A stretch of 64,000 nt of DNA, taken from NCBI GenBank assembly GCA_022478985.1, contig JAKSZP010005638.1:25282-89281 (forward strand), in the 5' to 3' direction. Of the stretch, positions 23,949 through 34,735 are shown piece by piece. The notes beneath the pieces were generated by a model. That model searched no databases and was not told where the DNA came from. It saw only the letters and a program-made list of their open reading frames with translations. Every line of letters starts with the position of its first letter. The first letter of the stretch is position 1. Source of the DNA: Massospora cicadina (lineage: Eukaryota > Entomophthoromycota > Entomophthoromycetes > Entomophthorales > Entomophthoraceae). The position numbers were made by a program, and so were the translations under genes.

Positions 23949-24522
23949 GAAGTCAGGTACCAAAAAGAGATATAAAATTAACAACAGATCTTTATTTTAG
24001 TATATGATATACTCTTATGGTTACATATAACAATATAAACCACATAAGGGTAGGGTTAACAAAATTAATAGAGGAGTAATCTGGATTAAAGGCTCTTGGT
24101 CAGGGGATAAAAACAGATAATAAAATTCCTTTATAGCATATTATTTAATAGGGAAAAATATGTTGAGTGTACTAGTCAGATGAAACTTGGTATCATATAG
24201 GTTGATTGTGAGGCATATTATTGATTCTTACCCTTTTGCAGGTACATATTAATCTACTTCCTTATGTGACACCTGGTATAATGGTTGCCTGAAATTTTGA
24301 TGATCCTTGATTTTGAGTAAGCAGGGTTTCATCTCAGGGTAAAGCTTAAATGGTAAAACATAAATTTCCTAATATCAAATTGAGCCTCAATAACTATAAG
24401 TTTTTCTATATGATTAACTGATGTGACTTCTTTAGCCCCTTCTTGGGTCTAGGCATCGATTATCTTGTGAGAGTCAACTAATTGATATTCTTAACAACAT
24501 GTCCATTATTTAATATCCAACA
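23949..24522 (-). repeat. Probable 3' LTR of element F
   Basis: The right end is set by a purine tract (reverse strand aagggggaga) abutting TGTTGGATATT, which resembles the TGTCGGACATT start of element D's LTR. The left end at a plus-strand TGTTGAAGTC is a guess from the TG..CA rule; I found no partner copy in the window to confirm it. Confidence 0.45.
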
Positions 24523-24539
24523 TCTCCCCCTTGAAGAAT

Positions 24540-25636
24540 ATTTGGCAGGGTAGTACAGATGTAAGAATCAGCTATGTATGTGGTTGATAGTACTACATTT
24601 TCTCAAAACTTGACTGAGTTTTATAACCACGTTTGTAGGTTATAGTGTATGGCCATCCCAGATGGAATCTAAATTTTCTCCTTGGGGCACTATATAATTA
24701 TGATATACAACTCTGAATCCAAGATCTCAAAGGTGGGTAAAAGCTGGCGGGATGCATTTGCAGCTTAACCTTCTATTGTAACCGTTTTGACTAAAGTTGT
24801 TAGTTCTCTAATTTTAAGTTGTATAATCTACTGGGCTAATCTTCTTAGCGCTTTTTCAGGATCTTCAGTATCAACACTGATAGTTTTGTGAGCCTATAGA
24901 ACTGGTATGCCAGGTTCTCTTATGTATAAAGCCTTGGATGGTGACGTTTTCAATGATACAATGAAAAATTATCTTGTAAGACATCAACGCACTTGGGAGA
25001 TATTGGTCCCAGTGTAATGGATTGATAGGATCCATCTTGTAGAAATATTGAAACTAAAGTTTCATTTGCTCTTTCTAAATTCTTGTTAGTTGATGGTTTG
25101 TAGGGCGCTGAGAATAATAATTGAGTTCTCATGCTCATATCTAAAGATTCTCAAGACTCTTAAGGTAAAGTTCTTCTCACTATTACATAGAGGTAACTGT
25201 GGGCAACTGAAACTAGTATATATCTTTATTATAAAAAGTTAGTGGCAGCCTTGGCAGTTTGTGTGGAAATAACGATTGCTTTGACCCACCTTGTTAAATG
25301 ATTTATCCCTACAAGTATGTATAAATTTTCTCCTGTGGATTCAGGGAGTAAGCCCATGCTAACTATACTGATGATATGAAATGTCTGCGGAGGGGTAATT
25401 CATTTAAACTTGTACTTGCCCTTAAACGGTGTTTTTTTACAAGTTTTGCAACAATCTAAGAATTTTTATAAAGTTCAGTATTCCTTCTCAATAGTATCAA
25501 CCCTTAATCCATTTGTAAGTCTTTCTAGCTCCTTATGTCCCTAAGTATTGTGGGCTTTCTATTATAACTGGTATCCATTCCAAAGGTTGTAAGTAAGGTA
25601 ATCAGTAGGTTTTGACTTTCTTGTATGATATTGCAT
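24540..25636 (-). pseudogene. Element F integrase
   Basis: The zinc-binding end reads DCCKTCKKTPFKGKYKF around 25460-25400. It is followed by FHIISIVSMGLL and GINHLTRWVKAIVIS (about 25390-25260), the first core strand with a catalytic position. The core continues to 24950-25138 with LLFSAPYKPSTNKNLERANE, which includes the glutamate region. Element D has the matching LFSAPYNLSTNGILEKENGT. Stops and frameshifts separate the parts. The LINE fragment at 25654 lies just upstream, between RNase H and integrase. Confidence 0.75.
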
Positions 25637-25653
25637 TAAGAACTCTAGCTTTT

Positions 25654-26965
25654 TATTTGATTGAGGTAAGCCGACCAGGGGATGATCATTACCAAAATAC
25701 ATAAGAGGATAGGGGAAGGCGAAGTGTAACTAAATTAGGCACACCAGAGTAGACAGGCTACCACTGTTGCCAGCCGGTACTGCCAGGTGTGGGGGGGGTT
25801 AAGGCGCTACTCTGAGGGAGTTTCCCATGTTATAGAGCAGGTGTGGAGGAAGGGGTCTGTGTGTAGAAACCATATGGGAACTATGACTCCACAAGCCTTT
25901 GCTGCCTCGGCTTCATGTATCCATAAAGCTAGGCTTGGAAGTGTTCCAGTAGGCGAACGTGGAATCTACTAATTATCCCACGGATGGTTGGTATGGTACT
26001 CTTGAAAGCATCCAAAGCTATGGTGTAAATTGTCCACATTGCGATGGTTACTATTAGGAAGAAGATGGTAGGTGGTATTGGGAATTCAAGTTGGAGCGCG
26101 AGGAGGCTTCTGGAGATTGATAATTACTGGTTGATTTGGATCCTTAGCAGGTGCACAACTTCCCGCCATATGGCTCTTGATGGGGGCATGCTTCAAGGCG
26201 GTGGTGTAGGGTGCCATCCCCTCCACACACTGCGCACTCTGCATGGAGAGAGTTGAAGCAATATGCTGTTCTGTAGGTTCTTCTAAGGAAGCGCCAAGTG
26301 TTAGCTTTTACCCTTGTCTGGAGGAGCGGATGGTGTTAGACTCCATATTGCCTTCTGCATTGTGAGGTCATATGGAATGTCTAGAACATCCAGGTAGTCA
26401 ATTCTTACTATGACTGTGGCCACATCATGTGTGTCCCTATGGGGGTTGTCCTCTGAGTTCCTTAGTGTGAAGTGGGCTCTGGGCCTGCCCCTTCCCTGAT
26501 TAGTGCCTGTGAGTGTGACGGACCATCCCATGTGCCTAATGGTACATAGGAGGCGTTTGAAGTGTGTGGGAGTTCCATGAGGTCCTGGTGCGTTGGGGTG
26601 GTTTACAAGGTATGTGAGCAGGCTGGACGGGTTGTGTGGGTTTGATAGTTTTAGCGCCTGTGTAAAGTTAGCCCTCGCTGCTCTGGGCCAGTGTTGTTGC
26701 GGGAGGTCTGGGGCTAGGACTTCCTTTATCCAGGTGCCTAGTATACAGTTGGCGTGGACCTCAAAGTCTATTAGGACCATGCCTCTACTGGAGCGTGGGC
26801 CAAAGAGTTTTTCCACCCATACAAGTGGCTGGGTCCCAGGCCAAGCCCCCTGGATAAGTGTGCGGATTAAGAAAATGAAAGTAGGTGAGAAGGATATTGC
26901 ATGTTCAGAAAACCACATCATCGGGAGGATGAGTGAGTTGGCAACTGTTACTCGCCCCATTAGTC
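25654..26965 (-). mobile_element. 5'-truncated LINE copy inserted in F
   Basis: Bounded by a 17-bp duplication with one mismatch: taagaactctagctttt (25637-25653) and taagaactctatctttt (26966-26982). The minus-strand frame 26965-26301 aligns closely with the C-terminal half of the LINE L reverse transcriptase: GRVTVANSLILP against GRVVLANSMLLS, AARANFTQALKLSNPHNPSS against AARSNFFRALGLNNPSNPHS, RIDYLDVLDIPYDL against RVDYLDMMDIPYSI. The downstream part to 25654 retains traces of the zf-RVT end (HRLEACP) and the 3' UTR. 5' truncation is typical of target-primed reverse transcription. Confidence 0.9.
26301..26965 (-). pseudogene. LINE ORF2 C-terminal fragment (post-RT region)
   Basis: About 220 codons remain open in one frame, a relative of LINE L between its thumb/connection region and the zinc finger. 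It has lost endonuclease and the RT catalytic motifs by 5' truncation. Any start upstream of 26965 would lie in the duplicated target, so there was never a native start here. It matches L clearly but imperfectly, marking a second, older or separate LINE lineage. Confidence 0.85.
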
Positions 26966-27039
26966 TAAGAACTCTATCTTTTCGCAAGTGTTTTAACAAT
27001 TTTGAACTAATTCAATTTCCTACCAAGAGTCTGGCTTTA

Positions 27040-28330
27040 TGAGCAGATCATTTAACCATTCAGCTTCACTATTGTTTAAATTTATAAGAGCAATTTGTCA
27101 GTCCATCTGTGTTCATGTGCTTTTTAAAGATTAATTGACAATATACATGTCATAGTGCTGAAGTTTGAATGCCCAGCGGGCTAATCTTACTGTCAGATCT
27201 TTCATGTTTTGAAGCCACTTTGAAGAAGAGTAGTTTTAGCAACTGTAAATTTCATATCATATAAGAAGGTCTGGAAATGTTTCACTTCAAGAAGAATATC
27301 TAGGAACTTTTTATTTATAATACTGTAATATTGATCAGCTCTTGAAAGCATTTTGCTATAATAAGACATCAGGTGGTCAATGCTTTCCTCATCCAGTTTT
27401 GAGAGAATAGCTCCTATGGTTTAGTCGGAGGCATCTGTAAATAGGATGAATGGCTTCCCATTGCCCGGATTTCATGAAATCTGTCTTTTCTTCAACAAAA
27501 TACTTCATGGTTAAAAATGCAGCTCTTTATCTACCCTTCACATAAAAGGGGTGCTTTAGCAAGCAATTGGACAAGGGGTTCTTTGAGTTGAGCATAATTA
27601 GGAATAAATTGATGTAAAATTCCATCATTCAAAGAATACCTGTATGTCTTAAATGCTCTGCAGCTCAGGCAAATTAATATTGCTCTAACCTAATTGTACA
27701 AGGGTAAATTCCTTCCTGTGTCATGATATATTCTATAAATCCAATTCCTGTTGGAAAAAGGTACACTTTTCAGGTTTAGTTTGATGTAAATCTCTCTTAT
27801 TCATTGCAAAATCTACTTGAGGTGGTCAAGACCGGTTAAATTTTTTGAGAACACCATTATGTCATCTAGGTAAACAGTCACATAGCTTAATTTGAGACCT
27901 CGTATGACGTGACTCATTGTACATTAAAACAAGGTGGTAGAGTTGCATAATTTTGAGGTTGAAAGAGTAGGTTAAATAATCCTTCTGTGCATATAAATTC
28001 ATATTTTTCTTGGTCCTTTGGCGATAGGTCCAAAAGCCAATAACCACTGGCAAGGTTATTGTGGAGAAGTACTTTAAGCATAGAGTTGGGCCAGAGCATC
28101 ATCAATTTTTGAAGTTAGATAGCTGTCCTTCTTTGTGAGACTATTTAGCTTTATGAAAATATCACTCTCTGTGACCACCATTTTTATTCTTTATGAATAA
28201 CAGCAGGGACAACCATGGACTCAGAGAAGGAACAGTAGGCCTGAATCCAAAAGTTTCTTGAGATCAATCTTCATGTACTGCTCCTCTATATTCAACTTTT
28301 TATACGGCTCCAATTGTATTGGGTTCAAAT
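27040..28330 (-). pseudogene. Element F reverse transcriptase and RNase H
   Basis: RT pieces lie at about 28100-27700. ASGYWLLDLSPKDQEKYEF and CTEGLF match element D's ASGYWLL and EDQEKCSLIFSEGLF. RNase H lies at 27560-27200 with KPFILFTDASD, the KMLSRADQYYSI region and KHFQTFLYDMKFTV in order. The DAS aspartate remains; the later VTDH motif is degraded. Frames are broken by several stops and shifts. Confidence 0.75.
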
Positions 28331-28489
28331 ATCTACATCAATACTATGTGTCTACTCTTTTATGTGACCATAGTCAACATCTGACTTAGAGAAAACATCT
28401 TGATAGGCTTCAATTAGTTGATGCAATCTCTCAAATTCTCCTGATTTAACTTATTGGATATTTGAACTTGAGGAATGGCACAAATTATA

Positions 28490-28835
28490 TTATCTGCAGG
28501 TAGGCCAAATCAAAGTGAGTGCCAATAAAATATACCTTTTCAATTTCACCAATGTGAAGTAATTGACTTAAACCTATCTATTAGTGTTTCTTGACTAAGA
28601 TATCTTGGTTAGTTAGGTTTCCAAATAGTATCACAATAGGCTGCTGATAAGCTTGGTTGAATACTACTAGTGAAACACTTGGTTCAAAATTTACTGACTT
28701 CATTAACAATAGTGAGATGTTGCAAGCAGTTCAGGAATATGCTCAGGGTTATGTTTTTTATAAACACTCTTTGCTCTCCTGGTTTAATTTTACTTCCCTA
28801 GTAGCATAAAGTAGTATTCCTTCTGCTGCATCTAA
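28490..28835 (-). pseudogene. Element F dUTPase-like domain
   Basis: From 28831 downward the minus strand reads DAAEGILLYATREVK, then after a one-base shift KPGEQRVFIKN, and further down FNQAYQQPIVILFGNLTNQ followed by DILVKKH. This aligns block by block with element D (DAGDGIPFYAAYEV, KPGEQRVVDT, LDPAYQRTITILLRNLTS, KDMVISKHQEIG). The order and spacing match motifs 1, 3 and 4 of trimeric dUTPases. This copy has at least one frameshift and several stops. Element G is inserted at its upstream edge. Confidence 0.7.
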
Positions 28836-28839
28836 TGAG

Positions 28840-29491
28840 TGTGACGAAATGGTCCAAGCCATTAGTCCCATTTAAACCCAGAATTCAGATTCCAAATTTT
28901 AAGTCAAATCTCCTGAGGGATTTTCAACTAAGGGTGGCTAATAACCAGGGTTTAGCCTACTTTTAGCTATGCTTTATGCTTGAATGAGCTTCAAACATGG
29001 CCAGGAGAAGGATTCCTGAAGTGCGACCTTTAAAAGGTTGAGCCCCATCATTTTAAACCTCAGTTCGAAATTTTAGCAGCTTCTCATGGTCGTTTAGGCC
29101 TCATGCCTTACCTGAGCGTTGGGCGTGACAAGGTTTTGGCTTAAAAAACAAAACAGTGAGCTTCTGAGGCATTAGCCACACCCTGTTTCTCTGTCTTTTT
29201 CTTGTCTCACTTGAAATTCCAGAGAAATGTCAGTATCACCGCGCTCAATTTTAATACATTGATAAAAATAAAGGTTACTTTGGTGATTTACATCCTCACT
29301 TACCTGCTGTTCTTTTTCTGTGTCTTGGATTTCTCCAAAATTTTGAGAGTTAAAAGATGGGTTGGTATTATACAGCTCTACCAGCTTACCCCGGTGCTTA
29401 AACTTGGATGATAGACCTATTTTGTCATTAATTTACTCCTAAAAAATTCAGGCATCTAGCAAACAGAATCTGGGTGGTTCCATTTGTTATG
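28840..29491. repeat. Element G left LTR
   Basis: Begins TGTGACGAAATGG and ends near TTTGTTATG. It aligns over its length with 35382-36037, with substantial divergence, so G is considerably older than H. The inner boundary is approximate by a few bases. Confidence 0.7.
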
Positions 29492-29913
29492 TAATTATAA
29501 CTCATCTTTTTCTTTGTCCAATTCTAAGCTCCACTCAACTGACTTCATTGTTGCCTTGGGTCCCAATTATGAGAAACCAGCACCAGAGGGAGCTGGTGAC
29601 TGATGGTCAACCCTGGAACCAAAGTGATGGTGGGTGTTTATTTTAATGAGGTCTCCCCCTCATCATTGATAGGAGGGACCCATGAGAACCTGGCCATGCA
29701 GAGACCTCCCTTTTGGTCAGCCCCTTTATGTGGTGGCTGCTGCCTGGCCATGCTAAACCATAAAACCTTTCAAGAGCGCATCCCAGACAAGTGCCAGGAA
29801 TGCTCCACAAATTAGGTGGGCTGATCCATCAGCCCAGTCCTGAGACATCCTCGTTGGGGTTTTCCTCACCATGAGGGATCCAATATTTATTCCAGTAAAA
29901 ATTTCTTGGGGCT
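29492..29913. other. Element G interior (left part)
   Basis: 422 bp with one 70-codon plus-strand frame (29603-29815) that has no recognised domain, and a minus-strand frame that crosses into H's LTR and is therefore artificial. This plus 35299-35381 is all that remains of G's interior. Confidence 0.5.
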
Positions 29914-30546
29914 TGTCAGGGACTGGTGTACTACTGACCTGGTTGGGGGTAGCTAACCATGAGTTAGCATAACCAAGGGGTTTAGCCCAGTATGACAAGG
30001 ACACAAGAGGTGTCCAGGTATAAGGAATGGTGGGTAAGCTGGTATGGGAGTTGCTTAAAGACATGGATTTAAAAGGAGAAAGTTGGAAGGGCGTTTATTG
30101 TAGGCTGGGGTGGTAGATTGGTAATGATAACACTTTAGTAAATAAACTTATTAGTGTTTGCATTATAAGAATAATTTTATTGACCGCAAAGATTAACCAA
30201 ATGAATACCTTGGTTTTATATACCATCTAACTTCCTGGACTTACCTAAGCTTAATTGATTTTAAACAGTGCACTATTCTTCTCTGGAGCTTATGGGATTG
30301 CAACTTGCATGTGATTTTGAAAGGCAGTGGAAATCGTCTCAGTATCATCATAAATTCGTTTTGGTGCGATTAATTGACTGAATACTATTGCAAATAAAGT
30401 AATATAAATGATTAATCAAATATTTTCACTACAATCATTAATTTTATATGTAATTATTCGATCTAACTTCATCACATATCATATTGATCAGACTGACAAT
30501 ATCTATAATCTTAGGAATTCCACTAATGTCAGAAATTACCCTGACA
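29914..30546 (-). repeat. Element H 3' LTR
   Basis: 633 bp. Nearly identical to 34602-35293 except for that copy's AG expansions. The purine tract on the reverse strand (ttggtggggga, 30547-30557) directly precedes it. The last codons of the chromodomain frame run into this LTR. Confidence 0.95.
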
Positions 30547-30743
30547 TCATCCCCCACCAAGGCTGAAGCAATCTGTGAGGCCTTCTTCTTCCATTTATTT
30601 ATTAGCTTGCCTGCATTCTTTAAGTTCTCCTCAGGATCCCAAGTGCTCTCTTCTGCAGGATATCCATCCCACTTAACCAGATATTGCACCTTACCATGGT
30701 GTGTTCTTTTCCCTTTAATAGCCTCCACCTCATAATCAGGACA
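30444..30743 (-). pseudogene. Element H chromodomain
   Basis: The minus-strand frame reads YEVEAIKGKRTHHGKVQYLV, then KWDGYPAEESTWDPEEN, a textbook chromodomain with the aromatic-cage positions Y, W and the TW pair. In chromoviruses this tail of integrase recognises methylated histone H3 and steers integration to heterochromatin. It is in frame with the integrase upstream but separated by one TAA stop near 30750. The frame then continues about 34 codons into the 3' LTR before ending at 30444, so the LTR may encode the native C-terminus. Confidence 0.9.
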
Positions 30744-30749
30744 GGGACC

Positions 30750-31914
30750 TTAGATCAGTGGTGGTGCTAGCTCTTTGACTTTCTGGTGTGGTAGGGAGAT
30801 TCCTTCTTTTTTGTGCAAGAGGAAACGATGGAATACATTGTGAATTTTCCAACCTTCTGGAAAATCAAGACGGTAAGCCACCTTTCCTATAACCTCTGTG
30901 ACCTTGTATGGCCCTATGCGCCGATGGGCAAGTTTCTGACATGGTACATCCAAAGGAATATTTCGAGCATCCAGGTAAACTTGGCTACCTACTTCCAACA
31001 CCTTACCAGGCACACGCTTCTTATCTGCAAAGTCTTTGTAAGTATGTACTGCTCTGTTCAGATTAGCCAAGCAAAGTGCATGAGTTTGATGAATGTTCTG
31101 TAAAAATTCCCTCCCAGGTGGGTTATCCGCTTCAACAGATGGTAATGGTTCCCAGTTCACATCATACCCATAGTTAGCTTTGAACGGTGACATTCCAGTT
31201 GAAGAGTGATCTAGAGTGTTATAACAGAACTGGGCCATAGGCAACAACTCAACCCAGTTGTCCTGCTCTGCATTAACATAGCATCTCAGGTACTGCTCCA
31301 GCACCTAATTAACTCTCTCAGTCTGTCCATCAGTCTGCGGATGGTATGCAGTGGATAAACATCTCTTGATTCCAAGGTCTACAAGGAGCTGTTTCCAAAA
31401 ATTTGATGTGAATTGACCTCTGTCTGAGATCACCTCCTTGGGAGTACCATGATGCAGGAATACATTTCTCAAAAACAGATGAGCTATCTCTTTAGCCGTG
31501 ACATTGGTAGTAGTTGGGATAAAATAAGCCATTTTAGTAAATCTATCTACCACCACCAACACTGCATTGAATCCTTGGGAACGGGGTAGCTCTACTATAA
31601 AATCCATGGATATTGACTCCCATGGCTTTTGTGCGATTGACAAATGGCTGTAATTGTCCTTCAGGAAGTCCTCTACGAACCTTGGTGCGCCCACAGACCT
31701 CACATCCTGCCACATATTTTAAGACATCCCCTCTAAGACCAGGCCATTGGTAAGTTCTTTGAATCAGTTGGATCATTTTATTCTTCTCAGGGTGTCCTGC
31801 CATGCCTACATCGTGGTGCTCGCGCATGACACACTGTCTAAGTTTTGAATGAGATCGTTTAAACATTCTGACAGAAAACATCATCATTTTGAACATCCAA
31901 AATCTCATCTCCAC
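30750..31914 (-). pseudogene. Element H integrase
   Basis: The zinc-binding end at about 31840-31690 shows HHDVGMAGHPEKNKMIQL and CEVCGRTK. The catalytic core at 31305-31620 has SMDFIVELPRSQGF, VVDRFTKMAYFIP, ISDRGQFTS and HPQTDGQTERVN, giving the D, D and E region. A TAG stop follows ERVN where relatives have Q, then VLEQYLRCYVN continues in the same frame. The GPY/F region (HRRIGPYKVTEVIGKVAYRL) lies at 30840-30930. One frameshift near 31700 separates the zinc finger from the core. Confidence 0.92.
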
Positions 31915-32733
31915 GGCCCACTAGCACAAGATGAGATAATAATGCAGTGGGATCCTTGGTCTTAAGAAGCACCTGTGTATAAAACTTGATAATTTCCCCC
32001 TCTTTGGGGATCATGTCAGGACGCCAGCTTAAGGAATCTGGAACCAAATTAATTTTCCCAGGTTTGTAACCAATGTCTAAGTCATAATCCGCCAGAGTAA
32101 GTGCCCATCGTGCCTGACGCTGGTTCAATTGCCGTGGGGTGAGAAAAGTAAGTCAAGTTTTTATGGTCTGTCAAAACTTTCACTGAGTACTTTGCCCCCA
32201 CACAGGTACCAGCGCCAGTGTTTGAGACATTGAACAACAGCCAACATTTCCTTATTATAAATAGGATAGTTGCATTCCGCTGGGATGAATTTCTTGGAAT
32301 AGTATGCTCCAGGATGCAGCCTACTATCATCCCCCTCCTGCAACAAAACCCTCCCAAGAGCGTATCCTGAAGCATCAGTCTCAACCACAAAGGGCTTTTC
32401 ATCATTGGGCATTGCCAACACAGGTGCAGAAACAAAGGCAACCTTTAAGTCAGAAAAAGATTTTTCCGCTGCCTGAGACCATTTATATGGAACACTTTCT
32501 GATGTAAGCCGCGTTAAGGGTAACGCAATAGAAGAGAAGTATTTGATAAAATCCCTACAAAAATTTGCCAAGCATAAGAAACTACGAACATCCTTCCAGC
32601 TATTAGGTGTAGGCCAAGATATGATGGCATCAACTTTGCTAGGTGCCATGGTTAACCCATTCCTGCCCACAACATAACCAAGAAATTCAACTTCCTCCTG
32701 TGCAAACTCACATTTTGGTAGCTTCACATGCAA
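31859..32733 (-). pseudogene. Element H RNase H
   Basis: Starts with the RT thumb/connection (KLPKCEFAQEEVEFLGYVV, RSFLCLANFCRDFIK) and continues into RNase H: VETDASGYALGRVLLQ, YNKEMLAVVQCLKHWR and the LTDHKNL aspartate, which after a shift is readable at 32082-32200. The tail 31859-32128 (RQARWALTLADYDLDIGY, KINLVPDSLSWRP) is the standard end of Gypsy RNase H. One frameshift divides the domain. Confidence 0.9.
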
Positions 32734-32736
32734 GTT

Positions 32737-33360
32737 TTACCTTCCAAGTTGTTCAAAGACCAAATCCAAGTGCAGTAAGTGTTCCTTCTGCGTCTTACTG
32801 TAGATCAAAATGTCATCAAGGTAGGCTACGCAGAAGTGGTCCAGATAGCCACCCAGCACCATATTAATCATTTGTAGAAATGTACTAGGTGCGTTGCACA
32901 ACCCAAATGGTATCACCATATACTCAAATAGCCCAAATCGTGTCTTAAACGGTGTTTTCCACTCATCACCTTCTTTATCCGTATCTGGTTGAATGCATCC
33001 CTGAAGTCAACTTTGGAAAAGATTTTAGCTCCAGACAATTGGTCACTCAAGTGATCAGCATCAGGTAAGGGATACCGGTTCTTTATGGTTATATCATTGA
33101 GCTTCTGGTAGTTTATACATGGCCGTAGTCCACAATACTTATTACTAACAAACAACAAGGGTGATGAACAGGAGAGCGGGAAACCCGTATGAACCCCTTC
33201 TCAAGCATTGTATCCAGATATTCTCTCAGGGCAATTTTTTCCCTCTTATTGCAACTATAAATAGGTCCATGGGTGGGCTGCTTCCCTTCCAGTAAATCAA
33301 TCGCGTGATCAAAGGATCCATGAGCTGGTAGTTGCTTACCTCCTCTCTAAAAGTAAAGCC
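32737..33360 (-). pseudogene. Element H reverse transcriptase
   Basis: RT motifs in order on the minus strand: LRPCINYQKLNDITIKNRYP, SGAKIFSKVDFRDAFNQIRI, VIPFGLCNAPSTFLQ and the catalytic AYLDDILIYS. All three catalytic aspartates are present. Frameshifts lie near 33160 and between 32913 and 32940, and one near 32737 joins it to the RNase H part. It is otherwise close to the consensus for the family. Confidence 0.92.
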
Positions 33361-33599
33361 CATATTAAGAGATACTCAGGGATTTTTCCTTTTCAAGGTT
33401 CCAATGAACCAAACTAATTTACAGTTGCAGACATGTCCAAATTTTTATGCTCTTTTAACACACACTCAAGGAGTTTATCCTTTAGCTTAATTGTAATAGA
33501 GTTTCGTCCATAATTGTGCTGGAGTTCAACCTGTGTCCACCGAGGATACACAAGAATTACAGGATGGGGTGAACTACGCAGGACCTAAAACTCAACTTT

Positions 33600-33900
33600 C
33601 ATTTTACTTACCCTTAAACTTCAAGTCAATGTGACGTGAGCAGCGGTAAGCTAAAGACTGTTTATCATTTCCCTAGGTTACTTTAATCAAGGGTTTCTTT
33701 GCATGCAAGCCCAGAATTTTTACTGCATGCTCTGGGATGAAGTTCAATGAGGCCCCACTGTCCAGCAAAGCCATAGTTTTTAAACACTTCTTTCCAACAT
33801 GTAAGTTCACACTTAATAATGGATAAGACTGAGTATCATTCTTTAATGAGGAAACGATGGTCTGGGGTTTATTTTCTTGTAATTCCCTTGAATACAGCAT
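33600..33900 (-). pseudogene. Element H protease
   Basis: The minus-strand frame 33673-33900 carries MALLDSGASLNFIPE, the retropepsin-type active site D-S-G-A with hydrophobic flanks, preceded by LLSVNLHVGKK. It matures the polyprotein. Its upstream end overlaps the gag frame (33843-34178) by 58 bp in another phase, which may reflect a native frameshift or a later indel. Confidence 0.85.
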
Positions 33901-34599
33901 TCTTCTGGTTCGCCAACACTCACCATTAGAGTCTGTGTGATATCAATAACTTTTTTTAATGGCAGCGTGGTGGGATGATGTCTGATTAATTCTGCTAAGC
34001 GGCTTCCTAACCCTTGTCTGAAGTAAAGCGCTCCCATTTCTTCATCTAACACTGTCTTCTGAAAGATATCCAGGAACATCTTTATGTATACCTCAACAGT
34101 TTTCCCTTCTTGCTGAAAATTCATAAAGGCTATCCTTGACTCTAATCTAGTATTAGTGTGGGTTGCTGCTGCTAACAATTGATTTTGAAAAACTCATATT
34201 TAGAGCACACATTATCATTCTCTTCTAGGTCACTTATAAACCAACTCAGCGCATCACCAGTGAGTTGTGAACCCACTTCCATAATTTTCCGTGCATCATC
34301 TGAATAGGTCTTAGGATAAGCTTTAAAATATGCCCCCAACAACGTAAGACCTTCTTTCACCTCAGCTAAAGATAATTTCCTTTTAAGGGAACTGTAGGGT
34401 AAGTCATAGGTTTATGGTTGGCCATACTAACTGTCTGCACTTGACTGGGTCCTACTGCTCCTTTATAAGTTCTTTTATCTTTCTTTACTAGGGAAAACAT
34501 CCGCACCAGCAATTGGTAACTTCCCATCGACAAGGCATATATCAAAGCCCCTAATAATAAAAACGCGGTGGAATATTTATTGTAAGTAGGGGCAGTCAA
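33843..34599 (-). pseudogene. Element H gag
   Basis: Two frames make up the capsid region. 34172-34360 has GAYFKAYPKTYSDDARKIME and GDALSWFISDLEE, the usual Gypsy gag helix pattern. 33843-34178 continues with RIAFMNFQQEGKTVEVYI and YFRQGLGSRLAELIRHHP. 34366-34599 supplies the N-terminal part. No CCHC knuckle is visible. One frameshift separates the halves near 34175. It is packed directly against the 5' LTR at 34602. Confidence 0.75.
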
Positions 34600-34601
34600 A
34601 T

Positions 34602-34675
34602 TGTCAGGGACTGGTGTACTACTGACCTGGTTGGGGGTAGCTAACCATGAGTTGGCATAACCAAGGGGTTTAGCC

Positions 34676-34735
<60 letters not shown>

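Noticed and set aside
26593..27042. 149-codon plus-strand frame
   Set aside because: Antisense of the truncated LINE ORF2 and crosses its insertion border into F.
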